Shown here in pieces: positions 34,814-47,570 of a stretch of DNA of 64,000 bases. This DNA is from Sphaerosporella brunnea. Taxonomy: Eukaryota; Ascomycota; Pezizomycetes; Pezizales; Pyronemataceae. Position 1 is the first letter of the stretch, and every line of letters begins with the position of its first letter. The DNA lies in assembly GCA_008704415.1 (NCBI GenBank), contig VXIS01000171.1, forward strand, positions 1 through 64,000. The letters are read 5' to 3'. Under the pieces are notes generated by a model. That model saw nothing but the letters and a program-made list of their open reading frames with translations, searched no databases and had not been told where the DNA came from. The translations under genes and the position numbers were made by a program.

Positions 34814-35322
34814 TGTTGGGGGGTGGCCCGCTCTCAGCAGGGGAAGCTGCGAAGATGAATTTCCGTGGGAGTCAGGGCAGTTGGGGAGAGGGGAGTCGTC
34901 GTCGTTTCGTCGGTGGTGTGTTCAGCGTAAGCTCTGGCTGGCATGGACTGATGCGTTCCAGCGAGTGTGTGGCTGAAGCGTGACCGTGCCCCGCCACATG
35001 CATTCGCTCACTCAGCTGTCACGATTTGTTGGTCTGCGGCTGTCTTTTCGGTAAGGCGCCACCAAGAACTGCGCCAACAATCTACCCAACCTTTCCAGAA
35101 TTTTCAGCCACGACATGGGAACCTGAGTTGGGTGTGGCTTCATCCATTGAAGTCCAAGTCCCAGCGGCTCACTCATCCCCTAACCCTCAATACATTCAAA
35201 CCCACCTTCTTGCGAAAAACTGAAAGTACACAACGCCGACAAAATAAAAGATAAAAGCCTTACGTGGTTTTGCCCAACCCTTCTAAAAGCTCTGTAGTTA
35301 AACACTAGCCACAAAAAAAACA
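34814..35322. other. Promoter-side spacer of the EF-hand gene
   Basis: No coding unit. The stretch next to 34813 should hold the promoter and leader of the EF-hand gene on the minus strand. Confidence 0.4.
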
Positions 35323-35911
35323 TTGGAAGACTTCCCCCAGCGGTTTAGAAGGGTTTAGAAGCCCAGAAGTTTTGTTTTGTTTTAATCATAATGTATTCGG
35401 CCGCTTGCGGCCATGACATAAAGGTTACAAATAGGCTGCCCTTAGGCCCTAGAGGTCTACAGACGTGTGTGCCTTAAAGGAAAATTGCACAAGAAAATGT
35501 ACGTCGGAGAGATATGCCATAGGATAAGCAAGGAAAGATCTGCAAGTGACAAAGGAAAGAGCATATGCGAAATATGTCATAACATTCTTGGCTTCTCAGG
35601 CCATGTCCCAACTTTAGTGCTCGCAAGGGCGTTCCAGAGGAGTTGCCAGAGTCTGATAGAAGGGTGGAAGGGGTCTATTCAGACTTCTAGCTGCAGACAT
35701 CCAAAAATACCGGTCGCGCAAGGTGATTGGGACGGCGGCCGTTCCGCATAGCCATGAAATATCGGCCGTGACGTCGCCCTCGACCGGTGGTATGAAGGCA
35801 ACGATGTTGTACCACGAGGTGTAAAGTTTGAAATCAACCTGACGGGAAATGGGGGACCCTTTCAGACACCGTTTCTGGATTCTAAACCGCTAGCTGCGGG
35901 AAGTCTTCCAA
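35323..35911. mobile_element. 589-bp inverted-repeat-bounded segment
   Basis: The left arm (35323-35350) reads TTGGAAGACTTCCCCCAGCG then GTTTAGAA. The right arm (35880-35911) is its reverse complement apart from a four-base insertion (TAGC) and one base change. The arms contain the near-palindrome GGAAGACTTCC. I could not find a matching target duplication, so the boundaries are provisional. A diverged copy of the A-tailed retroposon lies just inside the left arm (35370-35447). No transposase frame is present. Confidence 0.45.
35370..35447 (-). repeat. Dispersed A-tailed repeat, copy B
   Basis: On the minus strand it starts GCCTAAGGGCAGCC, continues with ATGTCATGGCCGCAAGCGGC and ends in ATGATTAAAACAAAACAAAA. 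The hairpin GGCCGCAAGCGGCC is at 35399-35412. It is a diverged relative of the copy at 58785-58905; no target duplication is recognisable. Confidence 0.6.
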
Positions 35912-36706
35912 GAAATCTTGCCCTCCAGTCGAACGAAATCGATCTTAACTTCAGCGAAACCAGTCTCCACTCAAGTACTGAGACTGTTGCTTACGTTATT
36001 GACATTGATTTCGTGGGCTATGAATCTGAATCTGTTGGAGTTTGTAACAACGTTAACAGCCTCACTAGGCAGCACTCGGTGTCCGCCATACCATATGTCA
36101 GGACGCATATTCCAACACTTGCTATCTCCGATAGAGTCTCGTAGTGTTGCTTCTCGAGAGGGTTGAATCGACTTGCTCCTCATGATCAACCACGTGCGGG
36201 GGATACTTGCTGATAGACAAAAGTCACAAAATACGACCGTGGCCAATCCTCACGTGACCTGTTGTTTTGCCTTTGTGTCATCATTGCGCCAATGCGCTCG
36301 GTTCTTAGAGCCGAGGAGGTACAGCGAAAATTTACTCACAGAGCGTCACTCACTACGCCAAGCCACCTCGCGACGTCCATGAAAAGAAAGCTACGAAGGG
36401 ATACTTCGCCCCCCCATCGCTAGTTATCGAATTCCTCGCAGAGTTCGACTCCTCCTCCCCCCAGCCTTTCACTCTTCTTTTTCCCTGTCTGTTCCTTGCT
36501 CTCTCCCCCCCACTATATCCGCCCTCTTCTCCTCCTCCCTTTTTCTTATCTCTCAACTTTCTCCGTTCAGCCTCCCCAGCGGCTCAACTGAACGTAACTG
36601 CAACGTAACGAAAGACTAACGAGACCTCACGAACCCACCTAAAACCTTAACGAGAGAACAAAACCCAAAATCCTTCGACCGATAAATCCAAATCACCTTT
36701 ACAATC
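35912..36706. other. Promoter region of ERV14
   Basis: No gene. The last 300 bp before 36707 are pyrimidine-rich (CTCCTCCCCCC, CTCTTCTTTTTCCC), typical of a fungal promoter and leader. Confidence 0.45.
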
Positions 36707-37356
36707 ATGTCCGGAGAAGCATGGCTATACCTGCTGGCGGTGTTGATTAACGCCGTCAACTTGTTCCTACAGGTCTTTTTCACAATAATGTCAGTGCGAT
36801 GACCCCCTCCTGCCCCCCCAGCTGACATCATTCTGCTGGCGTATGTGAAACAGAACACTGTGGGCTAACCCGTCGCTATAGGTACTCGGACCTCGAATGC
36901 GATTACATCAACCCTATCGACCTGTGCAACCGTCTTAACGCCTACATCATCCCCGAAGCCGCCGTCCACGCCTTCCTGACTTTGTTGTTCCTGGTCAACG
37001 GATACTGGGTCGCTCTGATTCTGAACCTGCCGCTGCTTGCTTTCAATGTCAAGAAGTGCGTCGCTTTACACTCCGGCCATGCATGGAGGGATATTCGGTG
37101 AAACTGGGCGCTGACTGCTTGCAACAGGATCCTCGACAATGCACACCTCCTGGATGCTACCGAAATTTTCCGCACCCTGAATAGGCACAAGAAGGTTCGT
37201 TCGCACTTTGGGAGCACGTGGGGTTGGCATGGCGCTGGATAATCGCTAACGAGTCGTATGCAGGAGTCTTTCATCAAACTCGGGTTCCACCTGGTCATGT
37301 TCTTTTTCTACCTCTACAGCATGATCGTCGCGTTGATCCGGGACGAGACCCACTAA
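36707..37356 (+). CDS. ERV14: Cornichon-family ER cargo receptor Erv14, 138 aa
   Basis: Four exons: 36707-36789, 36882-37055, 37128-37194 and 37264-37356, giving 138 residues, the family's usual length. The protein selects transmembrane cargo in the endoplasmic reticulum for COPII vesicles. The sequence shows the cornichon layout: a first helix ([20 protein letters not shown]), the luminal [19 protein letters not shown] motif and a second helix ([20 protein letters not shown]). The conserved [11 protein letters not shown] follows, then [20 protein letters not shown] (the cytosolic COPII/cargo region) and the last helix ([20 protein letters not shown]), ending in ALIRDETH. Introns are 92, 72 and 69 nt. 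It lies 820 bp upstream of LYS12 on the same strand, with no obvious functional link. Confidence 0.95.
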
Positions 37357-38177
37357 ACACCTCCTCGGAGACGAACCACCTACCCGGTCAATTGCATCGG
37401 ATAATGGTATGGGTGGCGGGGTTTTGCTCGCGCGGTGGCTTGTTTTATAGATATGGATACGGTGTGCGGTTAGTGTTGGGCGATATTTGTACGAGAGGAT
37501 GGCCGCGTAATGAACTCTCCACGATCGATATGTTGCGTTGCTTGTTGCTTGCAGGCGGATATAGGGCGGGCGGGTGTTAAGGCTATTGTTTTGCTTTCTT
37601 TTCTCCTCACTTGTCGACGGCGGGTTTTGGCATCTAGTCATTGGCTGTACGGGATTCACGACGATATTATGGCATGTTATGATAGCTGATGGCTCTGATT
37701 TTGCCTTTGCTTTGCGTTTTCTTGTTATGCCGTGTTTTCCCGGCTTTTGCGGTGAATATCATATTGTCTAATCACCAGGTGCGTTTCAAGCTTTCTGTCT
37801 TCTGGAACTCCACACACCTCGTGTGCATGGGTCTCGCGTGGCTGGCTAGTGAAGGTCAAGCTGATGTGAGAGCCCAGCAGATGCCATTGGCGATGGCCTG
37901 GCGGGGGTTTCTCCACACGGACATTTGTGCGCATTCAATGTTGTGCACGAGCATATTGATATCCAGACTGCGGCTGCTTCTGCGCTCTGGGCACTCTCCA
38001 TAACTCGGAGCCGAAAGCACGGAGCCTGGACTCAATCCGTGACCTTGGCCCAGCACCGAGTGACGGCGCATGCTCCCGTGGCCGTCTTGGCCAAAACCAC
38101 ATCCGACTTAAATTTCTTGCCCAGGTTTCAGCTCCTGCACCACCACCTCCTCCTCCCCATCCCGCTCAATCCAAACT
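37357..38177. other. Spacer between ERV14 and LYS12
   Basis: It holds the ERV14 3' end and the LYS12 promoter. Frames here are short and interrupted, and nothing else is supported. Confidence 0.45.
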
Positions 38178-39319
<1,142 letters not shown>

Positions 39320-39462
39320 AATTTACAGCAAGCTGGAGCGATAGGTGTTAGATACCAGAAAAGAGTTTTGGCTGTTGGGTTTATCAATGAAGGATTTTCC
39401 ATCATAATCTAAAAACTTCACTTCACATCACAACTATATAAAAAATCAGGACTTTCAACACA

Positions 39463-39984
39463 TTAGCTCCACCGCTTTATAACCCGCCGAACACGATCCT
39501 GCTCCGCCGCCGAGAGCTCATCAAACTCTTCCACCTCATCCGGCAGCTGCCTCTCCGTGGTGACGGCGACGGTGGCATGTTCCTCCCTCTCCTCCCTTCC
39601 CCCCCTCCCGCCAAAGTCTACCTGACCATACTCACAGGCAAAGTTCTCCAACGCATCCCACGACAATGGAGTCTGGGACTGGGGGTGTTCCGACTGCGGA
39701 TCGACTGCGTGTGCATAGAACATAGGCGCGGCAGCAGTAGTATTTTCCCGAGCATATCGGTATACGTGCCGTGGCCGGTATTTGTCGCCCCAGTCTTCAT
39801 CGCATGCATAGTCACAGGGCCAGGGGCGGTGGCGGCGGCGATGGCGGTGGCGATGGCGATGGCGATAGCGGTGGCGGCGCCGGTACGTATACCGGAAGAG
39901 AAGGTCTTCGAATGTTGTGTGGAGGTGCCCCCAGGAGCTGGGCAAGTAGTGGTAGTAGTGGTGGATGTGGGTGTGGATGTGCAT
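39463..39984 (-). CDS. His/Arg-rich uncharacterised protein, 173 aa
   Basis: Open frame lying tail to tail with LYS12, the two stops only 143 bp apart. The N-terminal part starts MHIHTHIHHYYHYLPSSWG and then has a long alternating Arg/His run (about residues 34-52). The C-terminal half looks protein-like: DYACDEDWGDKYRPRHVYRY, then SWDALENFACEYGQVDFGG and the acidic helix DEVEEFDELSAAEQDRVRRV followed by IKRWS. No family is recognised. The DNA under the Arg/His run is a (GGTGGCGAT)n-like tract, so that part may be low-complexity drift. The gene is plausible because of the C-terminal half; the start is uncertain. Confidence 0.45.
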   Translation of the reverse strand: MHIHTHIHHYYHYLPSSWGHLHTTFEDLLFRYTYRRRHRYRHRHRHRHRRRHRPWPCDYACDEDWGDKYRPRHVYRYARENTTAAAPMFYAHAVDPQSEHPQSQTPLSWDALENFACEYGQVDFGGRGGREEREEHATVAVTTERQLPDEVEEFDELSAAEQDRVRRVIKRWS

Positions 39985-40349
39985 CTTGGGCTTTTGCCTG
40001 GAGGGAGGGGAGGGGGGAGGGGGGGTTTTATCGCTGGGAGATGAGGGGGATATTCAATGGCGTTTGCTGATGACGTGGCTGGGGAGGGTCACGGAAGGGG
40101 GGGGTGTTTGAAACTTTGGGCTTTGTGTTTGCATTCTTTGAGATCCTGGGACCCCTGTGGCGATGGGTTCTCCTTGATCTGGTTTCCAACTGCGGGTCCG
40201 GACACGGATAACCCAACGGCTCCGGACTCCTCCACCATTGACTCGCGGGAACTGTAGCAACTGATTGAGATGAGATGGGATGGATGCTTCGGGTCCCGTT
40301 GGCCCGGATCCGCGGTTCGACGCAGTGTTCCTAATAGCCAGCCCGCCCG

Positions 40350-40399
40350 TCGGGCTGATCGATAAGACGGGCGGGCTGATCGATAAGACGGGCGGGCTG
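40350..40399. repeat. 21-bp tandem repeat
   Basis: The word CGGGCTGATCGATAAGACGG recurs at 21-bp spacing (40351 and 40372) with a partial third unit. Related GGGCTG/CAGCCC words continue to about 40435 and can form hairpins. Confidence 0.75.
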
Positions 40400-41405
40400 T
40401 TTGGGCTGCAGCCCACGTCGGGCTGGCGGGCTTCCAGCGGATGCAGGATCACGCGCTATGGGGAATGGAGCAACAGCTACACAGAAACACTCTGCATTTT
40501 CTTCAGTTTACGACGTAACTAGGTCAAACTGATGGTTGCATGACAGGTTCACCTTGTATAGACGGTGCATCCCCCAGCAGCAATAGCAGATCTAGAAGGT
40601 TTCTGGAAATATCTTCCCGGTGGTTGCATATGGCTAGAAGAGGGGTCCTCAAATTAGGCTGGTTGGAAATATGGAGTCGACATGTAGCCAAACAGAGATG
40701 GTGAGGGTTTTGGTGCTGCTGGCGGCTCAGAGCCGGGTGACGTCGTTATAACTTCTCAAGTCACGGACTCTTCCCATCGGCGGGCTAGTCTTCAGCTCTC
40801 GCCCAGCCTACTACTTCGCGAGCTAGAGCTAAGATAGAAACGAGCCTCCAATCGGAGGTGGTTGTCGCCACAATTTTTCCAGCCAGCCCGCTTTCCCGGC
40901 CTACTTTGAGGACCTCTAATGTAATGTATTGCTGCAGATTGACGCTCGCTGCTTGCGTCAGATGGCCAAGATCTGTTCAGATGTTCTTTGGCGAGGGAAC
41001 CTTCTACGGCACTGTGATGGTGGGCGGAGGACTTGCAAGATGGTAGCGTGTCTTCACCAAATAGCACTCGCTTCTTGTGGTCACGTGGATCGTGTGATAA
41101 CTAAGCGGGAGTCAGTGCCGAGTGAGATTCTATGTGGCAGCTCGGGTGATCATCACTTTTTGGCAACTAGAAGTCGGCAATCGCGCGTCTTCGTCTCACC
41201 GTCGAGTCGAGTCATTCAGGCAGCCCATTTGCACCGTCTGCGTTGCCTGCATGATCTCCAGCAGAAGACTTTGACTAGACGGAAAAAAAAGCCATCACCA
41301 ATTTGCCGGTGCAACCCAACATGGCAGAACGCAGAATATCGACACGTCACTCGTAATCCAAGTTACCACAACCTGAGGGGTTGCCGCAACTTGCAATTGT
41401 GACAT

Positions 41406-41505
41406 ACAACAACAACAACAACAACAACAACAACCAGCATTTTGCCCTGACTCACGACAACAAAAAAAAAAAAAACAAACACACACACACACACACACAC
41501 GCACA
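41406..41505. repeat. AAC and CA microsatellites
   Basis: An (AAC)9-10 tract at 41406-41433 is followed by an A13-14 run and a (CA)n tract at about 41479-41505. Confidence 0.85.
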
Positions 41506-44500
41506 CGAAAATTTCTTCTCCTGCAAGGACGAGGCGTCGGTTCACGTGAGAGCGCGATATATCAGACGCGTATCTGCAGTACAACCACACACACTCTCTC
41601 AGCCCCCCCCTATTGCAGCCGAAAGGTTCCCTCGTGGTGGTGGTGGTGTTTCTCACCCAAAAAGGGGTGGTGGTGGGGGTTGAGGGGAAACTCCTTTCTA
41701 TCTCTCAAATGTAGTATCCTCCTCCGTTTCAAATACGTCGCAAGCAAAAAACACACACACACACACGATGCCTACCTCTGCTCAGCTGGACCGCGCAAAC
41801 GCGACAAATCGGAGTTGCGCGACGACGCTCTCCGAGCTGGTTGTCCAATAGATAGTTTTTCGTTCTGCAAAAAGAAAAAAAAAGAAAAACGAAGATCGTG
41901 AGATGTCGACCCCCAGATATGCCGATCTTTCCATCGATAATCACGGGGTAGATAGGATACCTAGGTAGATATTTGTTTGAAGCTAGGGGGAGGGGGGGGG
42001 GGGGAGGGGGAACCAGTAGCATGTCTACCTACTCTATGCCCGGCCGGTGGAAGCCGTGTATCATTCTCTTTCGCAAACAGTTTGATATTCCTCTCGCCAG
42101 GACCGGGGGGTAGTGGTTTGAGACATGAAGAAACACCTGCCTACTCGACATGTCCATTTTCGGCGGACAGAAGTTCCTCATGGCTTTCGACATACATGTG
42201 CAGAAAAGAAAGGATAGGTACAGGTATACATACATCCTTCAAAACAGCGCGTTACTGCACTTTGCTGGCCTGAAATGTGGCGCTTCTTCTCGCTAGCTCA
42301 CGATGATGATAAAAATCAAATATCAGCTTATTTGGCTCTTGTTCCCCCCCGAATCCTTGACGTTATGTAAAACTTGTGATATTGATGTTATGGTTCCGGT
42401 ATCATCGCTGGTGTGGTGTGAGCCCTGTAAGGTACCCACGAAGTGTGTTGGTGGAGCACATAGGGCAGTGGCGGCGCGGCCGCACATGCCAGATGATACG
42501 TAGGAATTCCAAATGCTCGGGTTAGGTATATGTTATGCAACGATCCCACGATGTTTTGTTTCGATGCGAACACATGTCAAACCTTCTGCAATCGCGGATA
42601 TGGCGGCCGGCCGGCGTACTACGACCTGCAATGCATCTGCTGAACGCTCGCGATCAAGCAGCAGCAACAGTCATAAAAAAATAAACATCTACAATCTACA
42701 GTACAGTCATACACATACATAAACATCTATCTATGTATGCAGGAAAAGCCCTTCAGCGGCCGATAGGCTGCATTTTGCAGCGGAGATGGCTCTCTTCCAT
42801 TCGCTGCCAATCGAACCAGGTGCGAGGGTGCAGGAAAACCCGATGCAAGATCCCCCACACACAAGGAAACGCAGTGTAAGCAACAGAGTCACAGTTTTTT
42901 TCTGTCGCATCTCAGAAATGCTGCTGTTGCTGTCTCAAGGATGGTCGCTTGGGACCAGTCCGTCGCTACAGCCGTTAACTTCTTCTTCTTGTTTGCATAG
43001 TTAAAAACTTGACTGCAGTTTGCATGAAACTGCCTCGTGGTGTGTATTTCCGGTATCCGTCCGCTCGCTCCCTATTCGATAGCTGTGGTCATGCTGCCCT
43101 TTGCAATTGTCTGTTCCATGGCGCATATTTTGATTGTCATGCAGTTGAATGTCATGCAGTTTCACTCTTGCAGAACATCAACAACTCTTCTTGTGTGACG
43201 TGCCGATCATGACTCAAGGCAGCCATGGAGACAGACAGCAAACAGTCTCACTCCAGCTCTTGGTATGTTGCAGACGATGGTTCCGTCCCGTTTGGTGGAA
43301 TGCGGGGCAGCTAGGAATGGAGGTTGACAGTAGCCTCGGTTTGCCATCCCGAAGGAAGAGCCGAAAGGGCCTTCCGAAGTTCTGAAGAGGCCTGTGTCGG
43401 CTGTTGACCGCAATCCAAGACCACAAGTCCAGACTCTTGTGGCGTCTATTGGCGTGTTTAACGAAAGACGATTACGCACTCCTTTGGAGCATTCTCTACT
43501 TTAAAGAAGTACCCTCGGTGCGGCTCTTCATGCAAAGTGGAAAGCCAGGGCCGTTGTGTTGCACCGGGCAGTGTTTCTTGAGGCAGTGCTGTAGAAAACT
43601 AAGGCCTTATCAAAAGTACCTAGGCTGCCCTCATGGCCAAGTTGACGATGTTATGTATTTATAAGTGCCATCGTCCTGACGGCAGGTAGATACTCGACTC
43701 TAAGCCCATCAGAGCTGCGGAGCGACGTGGGGTAAACAAGTGTGTGGTGTGGCTGGTGCTGATATGGCTGAGACGCGTACGGGTGTTGTACTTTCGGATG
43801 ACGTTTGTTGTGCCGGAAACGAGGATAAAGCCCAGGAACGACAGGCATCATCGAGGCTGGACGCCGCTCGAGTTGAGAGGCAAAGCTAAAGCACCGGGGT
43901 TGTATGGAGGATGCTTGACGTGGGAGGCCGCATTGGATGACGAAGATGTTAATGAGCAGAGTATTGCATCGGCATCTGTTTCTACTAGCGCTTGGCGACA
44001 GCGACGGCTTTACCAGGGTCGCACCGTCGGATCTGGGTTCCTTGTGCAGTTTGCTGGAGCATCATGGGGCTGCGCTGCTGGGAGATGAACGGAATTAAAT
44101 ATATCACCCTCGCCAAACCAGTGGTCTCCGCCGCCGCCGGTTTCAGTTTCACTGTGCAGGCCAGGCGGCAGTGATCGCGAAGCGCGATGACATGATCGAG
44201 GTTCGGCTGTGCGCTACCAAATGGAGGCCGCATCTTCCGATCCCGCTCGGGGACCAACGCAACAAACGGGACGGCCGTGTGAGGTTTCCACAAGAAAAAC
44301 AACCAAAAAAACTTAAAGCAACGGGAGGAACGGCCGAGCTGCTGTGAATTCGGTACCTCTCCGCTCTGCTCTGCTCTACTCTACGTTCATCGCCCTACCC
44401 GGTACGTGTTTGAGTGGTACCGAGTTGTAGCCTTTGAGGATAGCGCCCGTGCGGGCAAGGTAAATTAACCATGCAGCTCCAAGACGTCGAAGGGAGCCTT

Positions 44501-47500
44501 CCATCACCACAACTGCAGCAGCCAGGAGGCTCGCAGGACCAAGAGCCGTGAAAAGGGGAGTCGAGAAAGCCTTTCGATTGGACCTACCTCGCATTGCGCC
44601 AGTGGTATGGGCTTCTGCCTCTGGCGCTCTCATTCGCCCAATCCCGCACAACAGCTCCTCCCCTGTCCATACCTTTACCATGCAGAAATCACTTAAGGGA
44701 TCCCTTCGTTGCCGAGCCATCCATCTGTCTGGACTCTTGGTGTACTCTAGTACTTCGAATGCCGCGGGCTCTGTGCAGCGCTGTATCATGTACATAGAGG
44801 GAAAGCAAAGCGAAACCCGGTTTGTGTCCCCGGGCCCATGGCTGCCTCCTTCAATGCACACGCACATCTGCAACGCAAGGGTTTGCCGTGGCTGTTGGGA
44901 GGTGAGCCGCCAGTATGCACATCCGTGTAAGATGTCAGAGCCCGGTTGGTCTTTATCCAAAGGCCAGGGGGGCGAACAGAATGATACGTACGGAGATGCT
45001 CCTGTCCCATCTGTTAAGAGAAACAGGCAGTGGCCATGGTGAGGCGATGGGCGGCGGTGCAATGTTCCCAAATGCTTGAATTGAAGCTGCAGGAGCCGTG
45101 AGGCATCACGTCGCAAGCAAATAGCGGACCTTCGCTGGCCCGCAAGCCATAACCAGAAGTTTGGTACCATTGTGATTTGGCCGTCCGTTCATAATCAAAG
45201 AATGTTCACGAATACGATACATAAGTTGTAGTTCAGTAAATAAAGTATTATGCCCCCTCGCAGACAACACAGCCCAAAAGCCCGTTAACCCAACCCTTGT
45301 TCGTCAGAAGTCATTCCTTACCTCGGGTTCCTCACCACCCTCTTTTCTCTTTCTTTCTCCTTCACCCCCCTCCTGCACACTCTCTAACCTCCTCCTCCAT
45401 CTCCTCCGCCACCCTCCCTGTCTTCCCATCGTCCGGCAGGTATCGTAATCGATTGCGCTTCGAGAGACGGTGTTTGGAGCTTGACTCGTCCCCGAGATCG
45501 ATCTTCTCCGACCCCACCTCGTCAGCCTTCGAACCTACTATCTGTCGTTCCGGGTTGACCGTTCCCTCATTCCACCTCATTCCCTCCGCGAGTTACGGTC
45601 GGGACCGTTCAGCGAGACGGTTGGAACAGCTATAGAAGCCTCGTTGTTGTTGAGAGCTAGCCGAGCTGGTGTGTGCGTGAATGAGAGTTTAGGTGATCCC
45701 AAGAATACCATCAACCTCCAACTGTTAGTAGTGCCCCTAGCTTCTCCTTCTTGTTTATGTTTTTTTTTTTGTTTTTTTTTTTGTTTCATCATTTTTGCAT
45801 TTGAACCTGTGATCAAAAAATATGGTTTCCATCGAGACGTCAGCCCCGTCAATGGTCAGCCCCATTGCCGAGTCTCGAGGTTTTGTGGATTCCTGGGATG
45901 CAGCGCCCTCCTTTGGACTGGACAGCACACAATGAAGTGCGCATCGCGCGCATCAGATGAGGGCGGCGACTGGCATGAAAGGAACAATGACGATGAGATG
46001 GCGACCGGGCGGTCGCGGACAGGTAGCGTTGTTGCTACCGTCCGTCTGGGAGCACCAGCAACAGCAAGCAGCTCCAACTCGATTTTGTAAGGGAAAGAGA
46101 GCCAATATTGAGAGAGGAGGCCAGAAAGAGAGAAAGAGAAGGATGCCATCCAGACACGTTTTCCTTTCCACGTACCAGGTTGCGGCCGCATCCGCCGGGT
46201 GGGATCGCGTGGCCACAACCCCGACATTGGCAGAGAGGAAGGAAGGAAGGAAAAACTCATGGAGAAAGCCATGCACGGGTTGCGAGAGATTTTGGCATCT
46301 CGGAGTGAGTGCTCGAGCCTCCCGTGCTCAACTCTGCACGTCCAATCCAGCAACCACCAACTCACACAGCTCGACCCGAAAAGCCCGAGTTCTCTCTCTC
46401 GGCTTGGTTCGAGTTGCGACTTGAGGACAGCAAAAAAATTAGACGCTTTCAACCACCCAGAAAAGTCACGTTCTGCACTCTGTCCAAGTCGCTGGCAAAA
46501 ATCATCCACCCCTCCACTGTGGAGCACCAACCTATTCCGATTTAACGCAACCCCGTCTGTACTACGATTTAACACATTTTCTCTCTCTTTCCTTCCCTTT
46601 GTTGTCCCGCAACTGCCTTTTTTTTTTTTTTTTTTTGCTCCTACTGTGTCCTAGTTCGCTCTGCATCATGACCCGTCTTTTCCTGACTAACGCACCCATT
46701 CCTTGTCTTACCCAGGTTGACCACGCTCCTTCATCTCCTGCTTTCCCTTTTACACCTCCTTTACCACTCATCATCAACCTCCTCCGTCCTCGAGAACCTC
46801 CACCCCGCATCTCTGGAGAGCGCTTCTGGTCCAGGACAACTCGCAAGAACACTGTCGCCTCGTCTTCGTGGTCCTGTACAGTCTTCGGTTCCACCGTCGG
46901 CTTCCAATACACTACCTGGGTTTCTCTTCTCTCAGAGACGTTAGCTCGTTCTTCTTCTGAGTAAAGGAAACCACCATTCCGTTCGCAATCAAATATTTTG
47001 TCAAAGCATAACCGGATATATTCGGTTTATACTTCGGCAAAGTCCCATAGCGCAACGCGAGCGCCGTCGTTTTTGTGCCTAGGCCCAGTTGCACTCTCCT
47101 CAGATATATCGGTAGACGGTCACCTCAAATAAGGCCCCAGTGCAACCCAGATAGGAAAGCTCCTGATATTCTGGATCCGCATTCGCCATTCACGCCCCTT
47201 TCACGCTACTGCTGTTAGTGTGTTGAGGTATGTAGAGATCCGCGAAGCCTCTTCATTTCCCTACTGCATGTCTATGGATCCACACGAATATTGGCTGAGC
47301 ATAGCTACGTATAGACCAGACCACCTCCCCCGTCTTCTACCATTCCACTCCTCGAGGCATCAACCGTCTTTTGTTTTTGTTTTCACAGTCACTCCCTAGA
47401 CATTGTTTATCGCCTTGCTTTTTTTGCTTTCCCCTTTCAATATCGTTTTGCAAAGTACTTTTAATTGTTTAATATTTTTTGCTTTTTTTGCATTTCTCGG

Positions 47501-47570
47501 CCCTCTCAGCCCAGCCATATCGAAGATCGAGACTCGACGTCCACTCCTTTAATACTCACCAACCGCAATC

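Larger units (their letters stand above)
39985..47570. other. Large spacer before the G1 cyclin gene
   Basis: 7.6 kb without a gene that I can support. It holds a 21-bp tandem repeat (40350-40399), AAC and CA microsatellites (41406-41433, 41479-41505), C and G runs (41985-42010) and T runs (45760-45782, 46619-46637). From about 45.2 kb onward the plus strand becomes pyrimidine-rich and intron-like. This would fit a long transcribed leader of the cyclin gene, an inference only. Frames of 239-264 codons on the minus strand (45856-46575, 44376-45170) lack recognisable motifs. Confidence 0.4.

Noticed and set aside
44376..45170. 264-codon frame on the minus strand
   Set aside because: No recognisable motif, mixed composition, no splice or promoter support; could be an orphan gene but cannot be supported.
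45856..46575. 239-codon frame on the minus strand upstream of the cyclin
   Set aside because: Composition is that of translated purine/pyrimidine-rich leader; overlapping frames of similar quality exist on the other strand.
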